The position numbers and the translations under genes are program-made. A DNA stretch of 41,833 nucleotides from Cytidiella melzeri. Its lineage: Eukaryota; Basidiomycota; Agaricomycetes; Polyporales; Irpicaceae. A model generated the notes under the pieces. That model did not search any database, was not told the DNA's origin, and saw nothing but the letters and a program-made list of their open reading frames with translations. The stretch's first letter is position 1; every line of letters begins with the position of its first letter. The DNA lies in contig JABYQR010000378.1 of the NCBI GenBank assembly GCA_022592445.1, forward strand, positions 1-41,833, read 5' to 3'. Below are positions 1 to 8,289 of the stretch, one piece after another.

Positions 1-42
1 GTCATTGGATCGTGGATGATCCTTGGTGTGTTGTTCGTGACT

Positions 43-1689
43 TTATACACAGTAAATCGTAGCTGAGCGTATAGCTCGGGGATGATCGTCGTAGAATTTC
101 TTGATCGCTTCTTGAGCGTGTGTATGTTTTCTACAGGTTCCCACGTGTCATTGTTCGGTCCGTAGCCTTTCCAGCGTATGTAATACTGAAGCTTTTTGGC
201 ACGACCCGTACGTCTTGACTTGAGAATTTCTCGACTTCGTATTCTTCTTCTCCGTCGATGATATCTGGCGGAGGCATCTCCAGCTTTTGGCCTTCGAATT
301 CAGGTTCGTTGTACGGTACCAACTTGCTTGCATGGAATACAGGGTGTATCCTTGGTGAACGTTCGGGCCATTCCAGTCTGAATGTGACCGGCGAGAGCTT
401 TTCAGCAATCTTGAATGGACCGTAGTACTTGGCTGACAGCTTATGTCCAGATTTTTGGTAGTCTCTCAGATCTAGCATGACCTGATCGCCTTCATTGAAG
501 GGGACCTTCTGGACGTGCTTGTCATAGTACCACTTCATGCGTTCAGCCGCAAGTTGTAACGCCGCCTTAGCATGCTCTTGAGCTTGCAAGCGGTTCCACA
601 TGATGTCATTCATGTTAGACCTTTTCAGGTCCTTAGTGAGCGTTGGACCAGCTCTAGGGTGTCTGCCGTATTCGAGGTAGAAAGGCGAGTGCTTAGTTCC
701 CTCGTGCGCTGCATTGTTGTATGCGAACTCAGCCGAACTGAGCAGTCTAGCCCAGTCGTCATGTAGTTGATCAACGTAACAACGCAGGTGCTGTTCGAGC
801 GTTTGATTAACTCGTTCAGTTTACCATCAGTCTGCGGATGATATGCAGTAGTCATTGTAGATTCTATCCCTAGCATTTTACACCATTCCTGGAATAAATC
901 TGCTGCGAATTGTGGACCTCGGTCGGAAATGATCTGCAAAGGTAACCCATGAAGGGTCCAAACTCTCTCGTAGAGTAGAGCTGCAAGATCTTTTGCCGAG
1001 AACTCATTTACGATAGGGAAGAAGTGTGCCCTTTTAGTCAGGCGGTCTACGACTACGCAGATAGCATTGAAGCCATCAGACTCCGGTAACTGAGTAATCA
1101 AGTCGACAGTCATGATATCCCATGGTTCGGCCGGAACCGGATTAGGGATGAGTGGTCCATAAGGCTGTTGCGGACAAGTCTTCATTCGCTGACATGTGTC
1201 ACAGCCTGTCACGTATTTCTTGACATCAGTGGTTAAACCTGGCCACCAGTAGTTTCTCGAGATCAGTTCGTACGTTTTCCATCTGCCAGGATGTCCGGCA
1301 GAAGGTAGATCGTGATGCATCTGGATGATTTGGCATCTCAGATCTAATTTCTGATCTTTGGGGATGTAGACTTTTCCACGGTATAGGAGTAATCCGTTCT
1401 CAAAATTCCATTCCTCTAGTGATTTCTTGAACTCCCTAGGACCAGAGTTAAGTAACTGCTGATAGTCCTTGGTAACTTCATCGTTCATGAGTGCTTCCTT
1501 GACCCGTCTTAGGATTTCATCGTCGTTGATAGGCGAGTCATGAGAGTTTTCGATAGCAGAGATGGCAAAAAACTCGGGTTTAAGGAGAATTTTGTCCTCG
1601 TTATCGGAATTTACCCCCTCTTCATGATCTGGCCTCCTGGACAGAGGATCTGCGGTAAGCATGGTCTTTCCGGGTTTGTGCCGGAGCAC
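43..1689 (-). pseudogene. gypsy integrase and chromodomain (frameshifted)
   Basis: The integrase follows the RNase H tail. It shows an H2C2 zinc-binding region ending in GCDTCQRMK, then the catalytic core with first Asp in DIMTVDLITQLPES, second Asp in ISDRGPQFAAD, and the Glu expected in the block after AYHPQTDGK. A frameshift falls at that Glu (about 800), and translation resumes in another frame up to the GPFKIAEKLSPVTFRLEWP segment near 400. The chromodomain occupies about 60-250. It is visible as [20 protein letters not shown] in a second frame and [12 protein letters not shown] in a third, so at least two more 1-nt indels lie within it. The deduced frame ends with TAA at 43-45. No functional integrase can be made from this copy. 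Confidence 0.85.
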
Positions 1690-3191
1690 AAAATTGAATC
1701 GCGTGAGGTATAACGCCCATCGCGCTTGTCTCCGAGTCAGCTTCTGGGCATTCCTGAAATATGTCAGGTTTTGGTGATCCGACCATATTTCTACGGTAAT
1801 CGGATGTCCTTCCAGATGTTGACGGTACTCTTCCAGGGCCGGATAATAGCCAACAACTCTTTATCGTATATCTCATAATTACGTTCATGGACGTTGAGTG
1901 ATTTAGAGTAGAAGGCTACTGGATGCCACAGCTTGTCAGCTGGGTCCAGTTGTGATAGTACCGCTCCTGTAGCAAAGTCGCTAGCGTCTGTTTCCAGACG
2001 GAAAGGGTTTTCGTCATCTGGTATCCTCAGAATGGGTGCTGACGTAAAAGCCTGTTTCAGACTTTGGAAGGCCTGTTCCTGAGCATCTTTCCAGATCCAG
2101 GATTGGTCCTTCTTTGTAAGAATAGTGAGCGGTTTCGCATGTTTAGCAAAGTCCTTGATGAAACGCCGATAGAAATTAGCGAAGCCTAAGAAGGCTTGGA
2201 CTTGCTTAACCTTTTCAGGTCGCGGCCACTCAGTAACTCCAGTGAGTTTGGCTGGATCCATCTCGATATGTCCGTGAGAAATGATCATGCCTAGGTACTC
2301 AATGCGATCTTTTTCAAAAAAGCATTTTTCCGGTTTGGCAAATAGATCGTTCTCGCGTAGACGCTTGAGCACTTCCTGTGTGATACGACGGTTTTCCTTC
2401 TTGTCTTCAGTGAAGATGAGGATGTCGTCGAGATACACCATGACATGTCCTTCTAAGATCAAATCACTCAGAATTTCATTCATCATGGCTTGGAACGTCG
2501 CAGGTGCGTTGCTGAAACCGAAATACATCACCTTGGCTTCGAAAAGGCCACGGTGTGTGATGAACGCCGTCTTCCATTCGTCACCCTTTCGGATGCGAAC
2601 GTTATTGTATCCCCATCTAAGATCAATCTTTGAGAAGACCTTAGCCTTGCTTAACGAATTGATTAAATCGTTGATGCGAGGTATGGGGTACCGGTTTTTC
2701 ACCGTGATGTCGTTCAGTTTTCGGTAGTCTTGCACAAGGCGCAACGAGCCATCTTTCTTCTTGACGAAGAACACAGGTGCTGCAATTGGACTTTTCGATT
2801 TGCGGATGTAACCTTTTCGGAGTTCCTCTTCGATCCATTGATCTAGAGAATTCTTTTCCATTGGAGACAGCGGGTATAGTTTAGCCGCTTTGGGAAGGGA
2901 GGCACCTTCCTCAAATTCGATCGCGTGATCGTACGGTTTGCGTAACGGCATGCGCTCTGATTTTTTCTTTGAAAAGACGTCACCAAATTCCCAAAGATAT
3001 TTCGGTACTAATGGTTTCCAATTGACGGACTCCTGTTCGTCAAAGCCGTCTTCAAATCCCTCATCTTCCTTTCCAGAAAGTTCAGCGATTATTTCCGCTA
3101 TTTCTTGGTCTTCTGGATCGTCTAAGTCGATCCAGTGGATGTGAGGGTTGTCCGGGTCGACTCTTCCTATTCCGTCCAGGTTGTCTGACAC
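1690..3191 (-). pseudogene. gypsy reverse transcriptase and RNase H (near-complete, one late frameshift)
   Basis: A 466-codon open frame covers the RT. It contains SPIAAPVFFVKKKDGSLR, QDYRKLND, the FSKIDLRWGYNNVRI block and the catalytic YLDDILIF box with both aspartates, followed by the thumb and connection region (FLGFANFYRRFIKDFAKHAKP) and the start of RNase H (LETDASDFATGAVLSQ). Near 1841 a 1-nt loss in a G run breaks the frame, and the RNase H continues in the next frame (WSDHQNLTYF) into LRHKPGKTMLTADPLSRRP. RT copies element RNA into DNA, and RNase H removes the RNA strand. This is the best-preserved part of the element. It also has several long antisense open frames that are only shadows. 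Confidence 0.9.
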
Positions 3192-3723
3192 CGAACGTCC
3201 CTTAGGTAACTCAAGTTCATCGATCTCTTCTTGAGTTACAGTGATTTTTTACGAGCTCTTGGGGCACAGAGTTCAGGACATCTGGTAAATCTCCACTCGC
3301 CATTTGCCCAATCTATCTCCGGATTGTGGCGGCGTAAGAAGGTCATCCCGATAATCATTTGTTTACTACCGAGGTCAGTGACGAGCATGTGTTGTCTTGC
3401 TCGGTGCAACCTATTTCTAGGTATGCACGTACTGAGTGAGTGATTTGACCATCTTTATTGGGAGTACCGTCGACGTTGATGACGTTAAACGGTGATGCCA
3501 GTTGATTTGTTACCAGATTGTTACTTTCAACCACTGACTTACTGATGAACGTGGTTGTGGCTCCTGAATCTACCAGAGCTTCGACCTGCACTTTCTTTCC
3601 ATATACCCAAATTGTAACCGGTAGAAAAAATGAATTCTTTGAACGCGCTACATTTTTGACAGTATCTACGGTACAAAGATCGAGGGTATCAGGGCCTAAG
3701 CGTTCATGTTCGCAGGGAGTCAC
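3192..3723 (-). pseudogene. gypsy aspartic protease and linker to RT
   Basis: The retropepsin-type protease is recognised from VEALVDSGATTTFISK, which holds the catalytic DSG triad. It is preceded by a short basic and hydrophobic stretch and followed by YLEIGC. Around 3390 the frame shifts, and the second half of the fold appears in another frame (IIGMTFLRRHNPEIDWANGE), the usual hydrophobic-Gly-Met-x-F-Leu closing strand. It then runs to a stop in the linker before RT. The protease would process the Gag-Pol polyprotein inside the virus-like particle. It overlaps the end of the gag frame by a few bases. Confidence 0.8.
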
Positions 3724-5173
3724 ATGACGCTTCGGAAAAAATCCTTGCCCTTGGTCGGCTTTTTCCCTTTACCCTTGTCAGGGGACGGGTGAGGAGTCGA
3801 AGGTTCATCATCTTCCGTTGGAACCTCCTCGATGTGAGCCGCCAACTCTAGGCGCGCGGTATTAACATTTTTTGTTTTAGACGACGAGCTTAGGGGCTTC
3901 TGCCTCGCTGTCCGTTCCGAGTCCTCGGCATCTGCTGCCCGAATCTTCTTCGGCGCCGAAGACTTTCCATCCTTCTTCACCTCCTTCTTCTTTCATCGGG
4001 CTTCTTCTTAGGCCGTTGAGGTTGCACTCATCCGTATTATGTCCTTTCGACTTATGGATGTGGCAGAACTTTTCCGACTTTTCAGTCGAATTCACCTCTT
4101 TGCCTTGCCCTTGTTCCGCTTCTCGTTCTTCTTCTTCTTTTTGTCCGCAGCGTCCACCTCCATAGGAGTGGACGTATCCTTTTCCTTCGCAAAGATCTGG
4201 CCCTGCGCTTTCTCTGGATAGACCTTCTTGTGGATGTCGAGCAAGAGGTCGAGGAACTGAGGCCAAGTTGTCGGAATTTGATTTTCATCTTTCCGATCAT
4301 GACAGCCTCATGTCCTTCTCGATGACGTGCTTGAGCTTGTGAATAAGCAAGTCGTCCTCGTATCCAGAAAGCCTGCCAAGCGTACGGAACGTTCCGCTAC
4401 TTGACGAAGTTCTTTGTGCCAGATCCGTGTTATTGAACAAGGCGTTAAGCTCCTTTCGAGCGCCCTCCTTGTCGTCCCGTTGACCGTATTGTACCTTGAG
4501 CTCATTTCGAACTCTTCCCACGTTCCAATTGTCTGACCCTTCGTGAGCTTCTTGATCCACGGCTCCATGTATTGAGCCGCCGCGCCTGAGAGCCGGTTCA
4601 TCGCGACGGCAATACGTTGCCTGTCAGTAGCAACGTTCTCGTGGACAAGCCACAGAGAGATCTTGTTCAACCACTCGTTGAACTTGACCTTGCCATCAGT
4701 GCCGTTGAACTCCGGGGGTTCGCCAATCTTGGGCTGGCGCGAGGATCCTCCTTGTCCTTGAGACAAGGGAAGCTGGTTGATCTGGTTGACCACATTTGTG
4801 ATCGTTGTTTTGACCATATCCAGGTCAGTGTCCATCCGCTGGACTTGGGTGTCAGCAGCGGACTGCGAATATAGGTCTTGAGCGACCTTATCGACGTATT
4901 CCTGGAGGTTATCCTCCAGGAGGGACAGCTGGTTGTTCCAGATAAGAACCATTTGATTCATCATATTGTGGACGATGGCAGCAGTTGCTCCACCTTCAAC
5001 CGTACGAGTAAAAGCCCTTTGGGCCGTGTTTAGGTTGTGGAAGATATGCTGCTCAAAGTTCTCAACTGAAGGGTTGTAGACAATCGGCGTAATTTTGCCG
5101 AAAGGAACAGAGTGGGTAAGGTTAGAGCAGCAGCGGGGGCAGCGTTGGATCCGGCGTTGGATTGAGAGGCCAT
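3720..5173 (-). pseudogene. gypsy gag with CHHC-type zinc knuckle (several frameshifts)
   Basis: The likely start is the ATG at 5171-5173, after an A-rich leader. About 20 codons later a 1-nt loss shifts the frame into the capsid region, with VENFEQHIFHNLNTAQ, the helix MNQMVLIWNNQLSLLED and the retrotransposon-gag block EPPEFNGTDGKVKFNEWL. A second shift near 4530 leads to RNELKVQYGQRDDKEGARKE and HVIEKDMRLS. The nucleocapsid carries one knuckle, CHIHKSKGHNTDEC (C-x2-H-x4-H-x4-C), a variant of the classical CCHC. A Lys/Ser-rich tail leads into the protease. Gag packages element RNA into cytoplasmic particles. At least three indels make this copy non-functional. Confidence 0.8.
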
Positions 5174-5342
5174 TGCTTCTAATTTCTTAGTTAGCAAAGG
5201 ATAAGCGAAATACTATTTCTAGTATAAGAAGAAGAGAAACACCACTTTTCACACATTGAACTCTTGTCAGAGTTGTTTTCACACATTAAATCCTTTTCAG
5301 GAGTTGTCACCGAGTAAAATGAGGCTTGTCAGCCCATACATT
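5174..5342 (-). other. spacer between the upstream ORF and gag
   Basis: 169 bp without coding signal. On the minus strand it contains two near-copies of a short block around AATGTGTGAAAA at about 5248-5300. This may be a promoter or translation-reinitiation leader for gag, but nothing in it is diagnostic. Confidence 0.4.
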
Positions 5343-6280
5343 TTATTCCATTTCCGCATATACAAAGGCGTTCATGTCGAACAGCCCTTCTAGCAATTCT
5401 AGTATGTAACCCCATCTCCGATGTATGTCTACAAAACTAATCCTGCCTAAACTCTTCAAGTCCTTTTTCAACATCCTCCATTCCCTATTCGTCATCTTGT
5501 CCGTGTGATTCTCCTTGAACCACTGTTCAACCATGAATACACGGCCGATCAGCAGCTGAGCTTTCTCCCTGCGAGTGTTGAGCTGGTGGTTAGATGATTG
5601 CCCACCACTCGAGAAAGAGGCGTCCAGCTTCTTGAGCACGGGTTCAAGCCTTTGACAGGCTGCTGTGATCATTGGTTCGAACTCCTCTTGACGAAGTATT
5701 AACTTCGTTTTACGGAAGTGGAGAGAAGCGGGAAGAGGAGAGGGAGTGGGAATGTAAGCGCGTTGGTTGCGCTCCTCGATACGCTGAGGAGAGTAAGCTT
5801 TTCAGCTTTCTCTTCTCTTGCTTCTCGATACGATCGAGAAGGCTGAGTTGAGACATGAGATGAGAGACCTGTCTCATACGAGCCTGGTTCTCCTCATGCT
5901 CAATGGTGGTGCGAGCCTGCTCCTCGAGGTCGATCCTCTTGATGAGGGCTTGTTATCGGGTATTTGAGCCGGCGAGGCTTGCCAGCGTCCTTGAACTTGT
6001 CGAGTGTCTCCTTGGAGACTGAGAGGCGTTCTTGAAGTCCGGTGACTTCGTTGCGGACAGGAATGGAGTAGGGGGCCTTGCGGCCAGACCTAGCAGCGAT
6101 GAAGCGGGAAATGGCATGGTGACTGTGTGACAAAGTGTGATGAGCTTGACAGCTCAGTGGTGTGCGAAACAAATCTCCATAAAGGAGAGGTCCTGTGTGT
6201 GCGTGGGGTAGTGCCGGCGTCGGCCTGGACTCTCTCTCCAGGTCCGGTGGTGTAAGGATCTCCGTCATGGTTCCACCCAT
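5343..6280 (-). pseudogene. extra coiled-coil ORF upstream of gypsy gag
   Basis: Between LTR and gag lies a once-continuous reading frame of about 300 codons, now split by about three 1-nt shifts. The pieces are a Pro-rich N-terminus followed by EVTGLQERLSVSKETLDKF, a strongly charged heptad region (IDLEEQARTTIEHEENQA, then SLLDRIEKQEKRK), a Pro-rich linker (RAYIPTPSPLPASLHFRK), and a C-terminal part from MITAACQRLEPVLKKLDASF to a stop at 5343. I do not recognise the family. The order and coding strand suggest it belongs to the element as a capsid-like or accessory protein. It could also be a captured host fragment. Function is unknown. Confidence 0.6.
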
Positions 6281-6694
6281 GCGGCAAATGGTTGGCGGAT
6301 CAGTATTACACTGACCCTAAGTCCGGCCAGAACAAGTTACCCGTCTACGTGCCTAGGCACTCATGGGTTTCTAGTCCTGTTGTCTAGCTCTTATAACGAG
6401 CTGTCTGACACCAGACTCCACTATCGCCTGTGGGGAGGCACACTTTCATCATGTTGGCATAATGCCAACCCCTGCTCTGATCAGCTCTAGGAGCGTCGGG
6501 CGAGAGGGTGATTCAAGTTGTGCACATCAAGGCAAAGCCTAGACATGACTACCACTTAAAGCCTATGGTCCAGCTACCTCTATGTCTAGAGGTTTGTAAA
6601 GGGGCCCACGCACAGGCACAAGACCTAGAAGAAAGGGGAAAGAAACCTCCAGCACGTCCAGAGACGTGAGGGAGTAGGGGCAGTCTTATCCAAA
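6281..6694 (-). other. gypsy 5' leader with putative primer-binding site
   Basis: Directly after the LTR end (minus sense ...GTTACA) the sequence reads TTTGGATAAGACTGCC. This fits the usual layout in which a primer-binding site beginning TGG starts a few bases after the LTR. I could not assign the tRNA. The rest of the 414 bp has no convincing coding frame. Confidence 0.4.
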
Positions 6695-7419
6695 TGTAAC
6701 AGTTAAGGTTACACTCACCAGATAAGTGGTTAACTTGAGGGGGAGATAGAGATATAGAGAGTAAGAGGTGTGGTGAGCGAAGTACTGAAGAGTACAAGGT
6801 AGTCCTTTATCAACAGAGTGGATAAGACTGAGGGGATATGCCCTCAGGAGTGCCTCTATATATACATGAAGGGGAGGACCCCAGGTACTACCCTAAGACC
6901 CCTAATACCTACATGAGTAAGCGAAGTAATCTACCTTACTAAGCATGCCCTATGCCCTAGTGGTGCCACTTCAATAATCAACCAATAGCAATTGTCCCCA
7001 TGACCTGACCCCATGACCCAGCTCCAAGGCTAGACTTGTTCTAGCTTGTTCTAAGACAAGGCTAGACTTTTCCAGAAGGTTCTATGGACTATGACATCAT
7101 CTAATGGAATGTTCTATACTATGACATCATAGTTCCAGCAAGTTCCACAATGTTCCAGAGAGTTCTATCATGTGATACACAGATAAGGAAAGGAGTGCAT
7201 CAGCGCATCAGAGACAGGAGGCGCATCAGCGCATCAATTGATAGGCACTGAGAATAAGCGCCGGAATAAGCGCCTGATAAGCGCCAGATAAGCGCTGGAT
7301 AAGCGCCTAAATAGACGCCGGATAAGCGCTGGATAAGCGCTTGACAAGCGCTTAAATATTCCCAATAATACCGTTGCCTGGTAAGGCAAGTCTTGTAGAA
7401 ACATTGAAAATCTGTGACA
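6695..7419 (-). repeat. gypsy 5' LTR (about 725 bp)
   Basis: Minus-strand start TGTCACAG at 7419 and end CTGTTACA at 6695 give TGT...ACA termini. The start coincides with the point where copia RT homology stops. A TATATATA box at about 6853-6860 lies upstream of a pyrimidine-rich region expected for the transcription start. The U3 side contains a TAAGCGC minisatellite (7249-7354), two TGATGCGC clusters (7199-7237) and a duplicated CTATGACATCAT motif (about 7087 and 7119). The partner 3' LTR is outside the window, so the limits rest on termini and context only. Confidence 0.55.
7249..7354. repeat. 11-bp minisatellite inside the gypsy LTR
   Basis: About nine imperfect copies of an 11-bp unit of the form ATAAGCGCYGG in tandem. 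The core AAGCGC is conserved, and one copy reads ATAGACGCCGG. It lies in the U3 part of the LTR, where such arrays can act as enhancer repeats. No function can be shown here. Confidence 0.8.
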
Positions 7420-7720
7420 CTGGCGTGTGTGCTGAGTTGAACTGGCTGAGCAACTGCACAGCGAAAGCGATATCAGGATGTGTGCCGACGGCTGAATACA
7501 TGAGGGAACCAATGACGGCCTGATAGGGGAAGTTGTTGTCAAGGTCATCATCGACGGAAGCAGGTGAGAGGGAAACGTTTGTGTCGAGAGGGGTAGAGGC
7601 CGTGTTACAGGTTTCCATTCCGAAACAAGATAGTATGGCGTCAGCATAGCGTGTTTGAGTGAGAGTGATCGTACCGAGGTTGCAATCTCGAGAGATTTGG
7701 ATGCCAACGTATAGGGTAGC
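7420..7720 (-). pseudogene. 3' part of the interrupted minus-strand copia: RT thumb
   Basis: On the minus strand this continues the RT frame broken off at 13219. Joining the flanks without one copy of GTAGC gives an uninterrupted frame through NLGEATLYVGIQISRD and then QTRYADAILSCFGMET, PYQAVIGSLMYSAVGTHPDI and QLLSQFNSAHT. This is the typical copia block before RNase H. Homology stops at 7420, where the gypsy LTR begins, so RNase H and the 3' LTR of this copia are absent from the window. Confidence 0.88.
7716..7720. other. target-site duplication (left) of plus copia
   Basis: GTAGC immediately before the 5' LTR; the same five bases follow the 3' LTR at 13219-13223. A 5-bp duplication is standard for copia integrases. 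It proves that the element inserted into the minus-strand copia. Confidence 0.92.
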
Positions 7721-8159
7721 TAATGGCTTTTCAGCTCCGGCTCACGGACTAGTAATTACCGGACTCTCTTTTGTTTTCTGTATATGGTCGCTCTATTGTT
7801 CTTTCTTCACGCGGACACATCTGTATCACAGATTTTCCTTTTTGGGTCGCCTGAGGGCTCTGTCTTATATACCTTCGCCCCCGCTCCTGACACTCCATTG
7901 TGCTCTTTCTCTTTCGCACCTGGAGTGAGTATTCTTCGTTGTCCCTCACATATGCAATATGCTCACAGCCTGTACCTGTAGTTAACTCGCTTCGCTTGTG
8001 TGTCTTAGGTAAAGTCATTATGCAATCGTGCTCTTTCTCTTTTGCACCTGGATTAACTCGCTTCGCTCGTGTGTCTTAGGTCCTTACAACGGCAAGTGGG
8101 ATTACGACTGCGCATCCATCCCTGCCTCTAGACATGTTGAATACATTCGACCGGCTTTA
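7721..8159 (+). repeat. 5' LTR of plus copia
   Basis: 439 bp, starting TAATGG and ending GCTTTA, so the termini are TAA...TTA and not TG...CA. It contains an internal duplication: 7901-7924 plus 7982-8010 correspond to 8029-8081. The first copy is split by a 57-nt GT-AG segment (7925-7981) that the second lacks. A TATATA sequence at about 7867 is a possible TATA box. Confidence 0.94.
7925..7981 (+). other. intron-like segment in the LTR repeat
   Basis: 57 nt beginning GTGAGT and ending CTGTAG, with a possible branch-point CTCAC about 20 nt before the end. Fungal introns commonly have this size. It sits between two halves of a repeat unit whose second copy (8029-8081) joins the halves with nothing between them. 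The same segment is at 12984-13040 in the 3' LTR. Confidence 0.6.
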
Positions 8160-8171
8160 GGTTATGAGCCC
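8160..8171 (+). other. primer-binding site for an initiator-tRNA half
   Basis: GGTTATGAGCCC directly abuts the LTR. It is complementary to the anticodon stem-loop of initiator tRNA-Met (GGGCUCAUAACC, with the CAU anticodon), not to a tRNA 3' end. Drosophila copia and yeast Ty5 are known to prime with such a half-tRNA. Confidence 0.85.
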
Positions 8172-8289
8172 CGCCTGGCTCTAATCAACACTCGTCGTTC
8201 ACCTTATTGCGCCCATCTGTGCTTCGCTCCGATCAACGTCGACACACGACTCCAGGTCTCTATATCCACATCCTTAATGTCCTATCAAC

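Larger units (their letters stand above)
1..7419 (-). mobile_element. Ty3/gypsy chromovirus, 5' LTR to chromodomain; 3' end outside window
   Basis: A minus-strand LTR retrotransposon read right to left: 5' LTR (6695-7419), leader, an extra coiled-coil ORF, gag, protease, reverse transcriptase, RNase H, integrase and a C-terminal chromodomain. RT before integrase defines the Ty3/gypsy superfamily, and the terminal chromodomain places it among the chromoviruses, whose integrase is generally thought to be guided to heterochromatin. The 3' LTR would lie left of base 1. The element carries many 1-nt frameshifts in every domain, so it is dead. Its LTR begins exactly where the copia coding homology at 7420-7720 stops, so it probably inserted into that copia. 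The missing right half of that copia should then lie beyond the left edge. Confidence 0.9.

Noticed and set aside
2281..2727. 148-codon plus-strand open frame opposite the gypsy RT
   Set aside because: It is antisense to a well-defined RT domain, and its residues mirror the RT codons.
6549..6797. Small minus-strand frame in the gypsy LTR and leader
   Set aside because: Lies across the LTR end and primer-binding region; composition is not protein-like.
7249..7354. Regular short repeats considered as a CRISPR array
   Set aside because: The units are contiguous with no unique spacers, and the organism is a fungus; it is a minisatellite.
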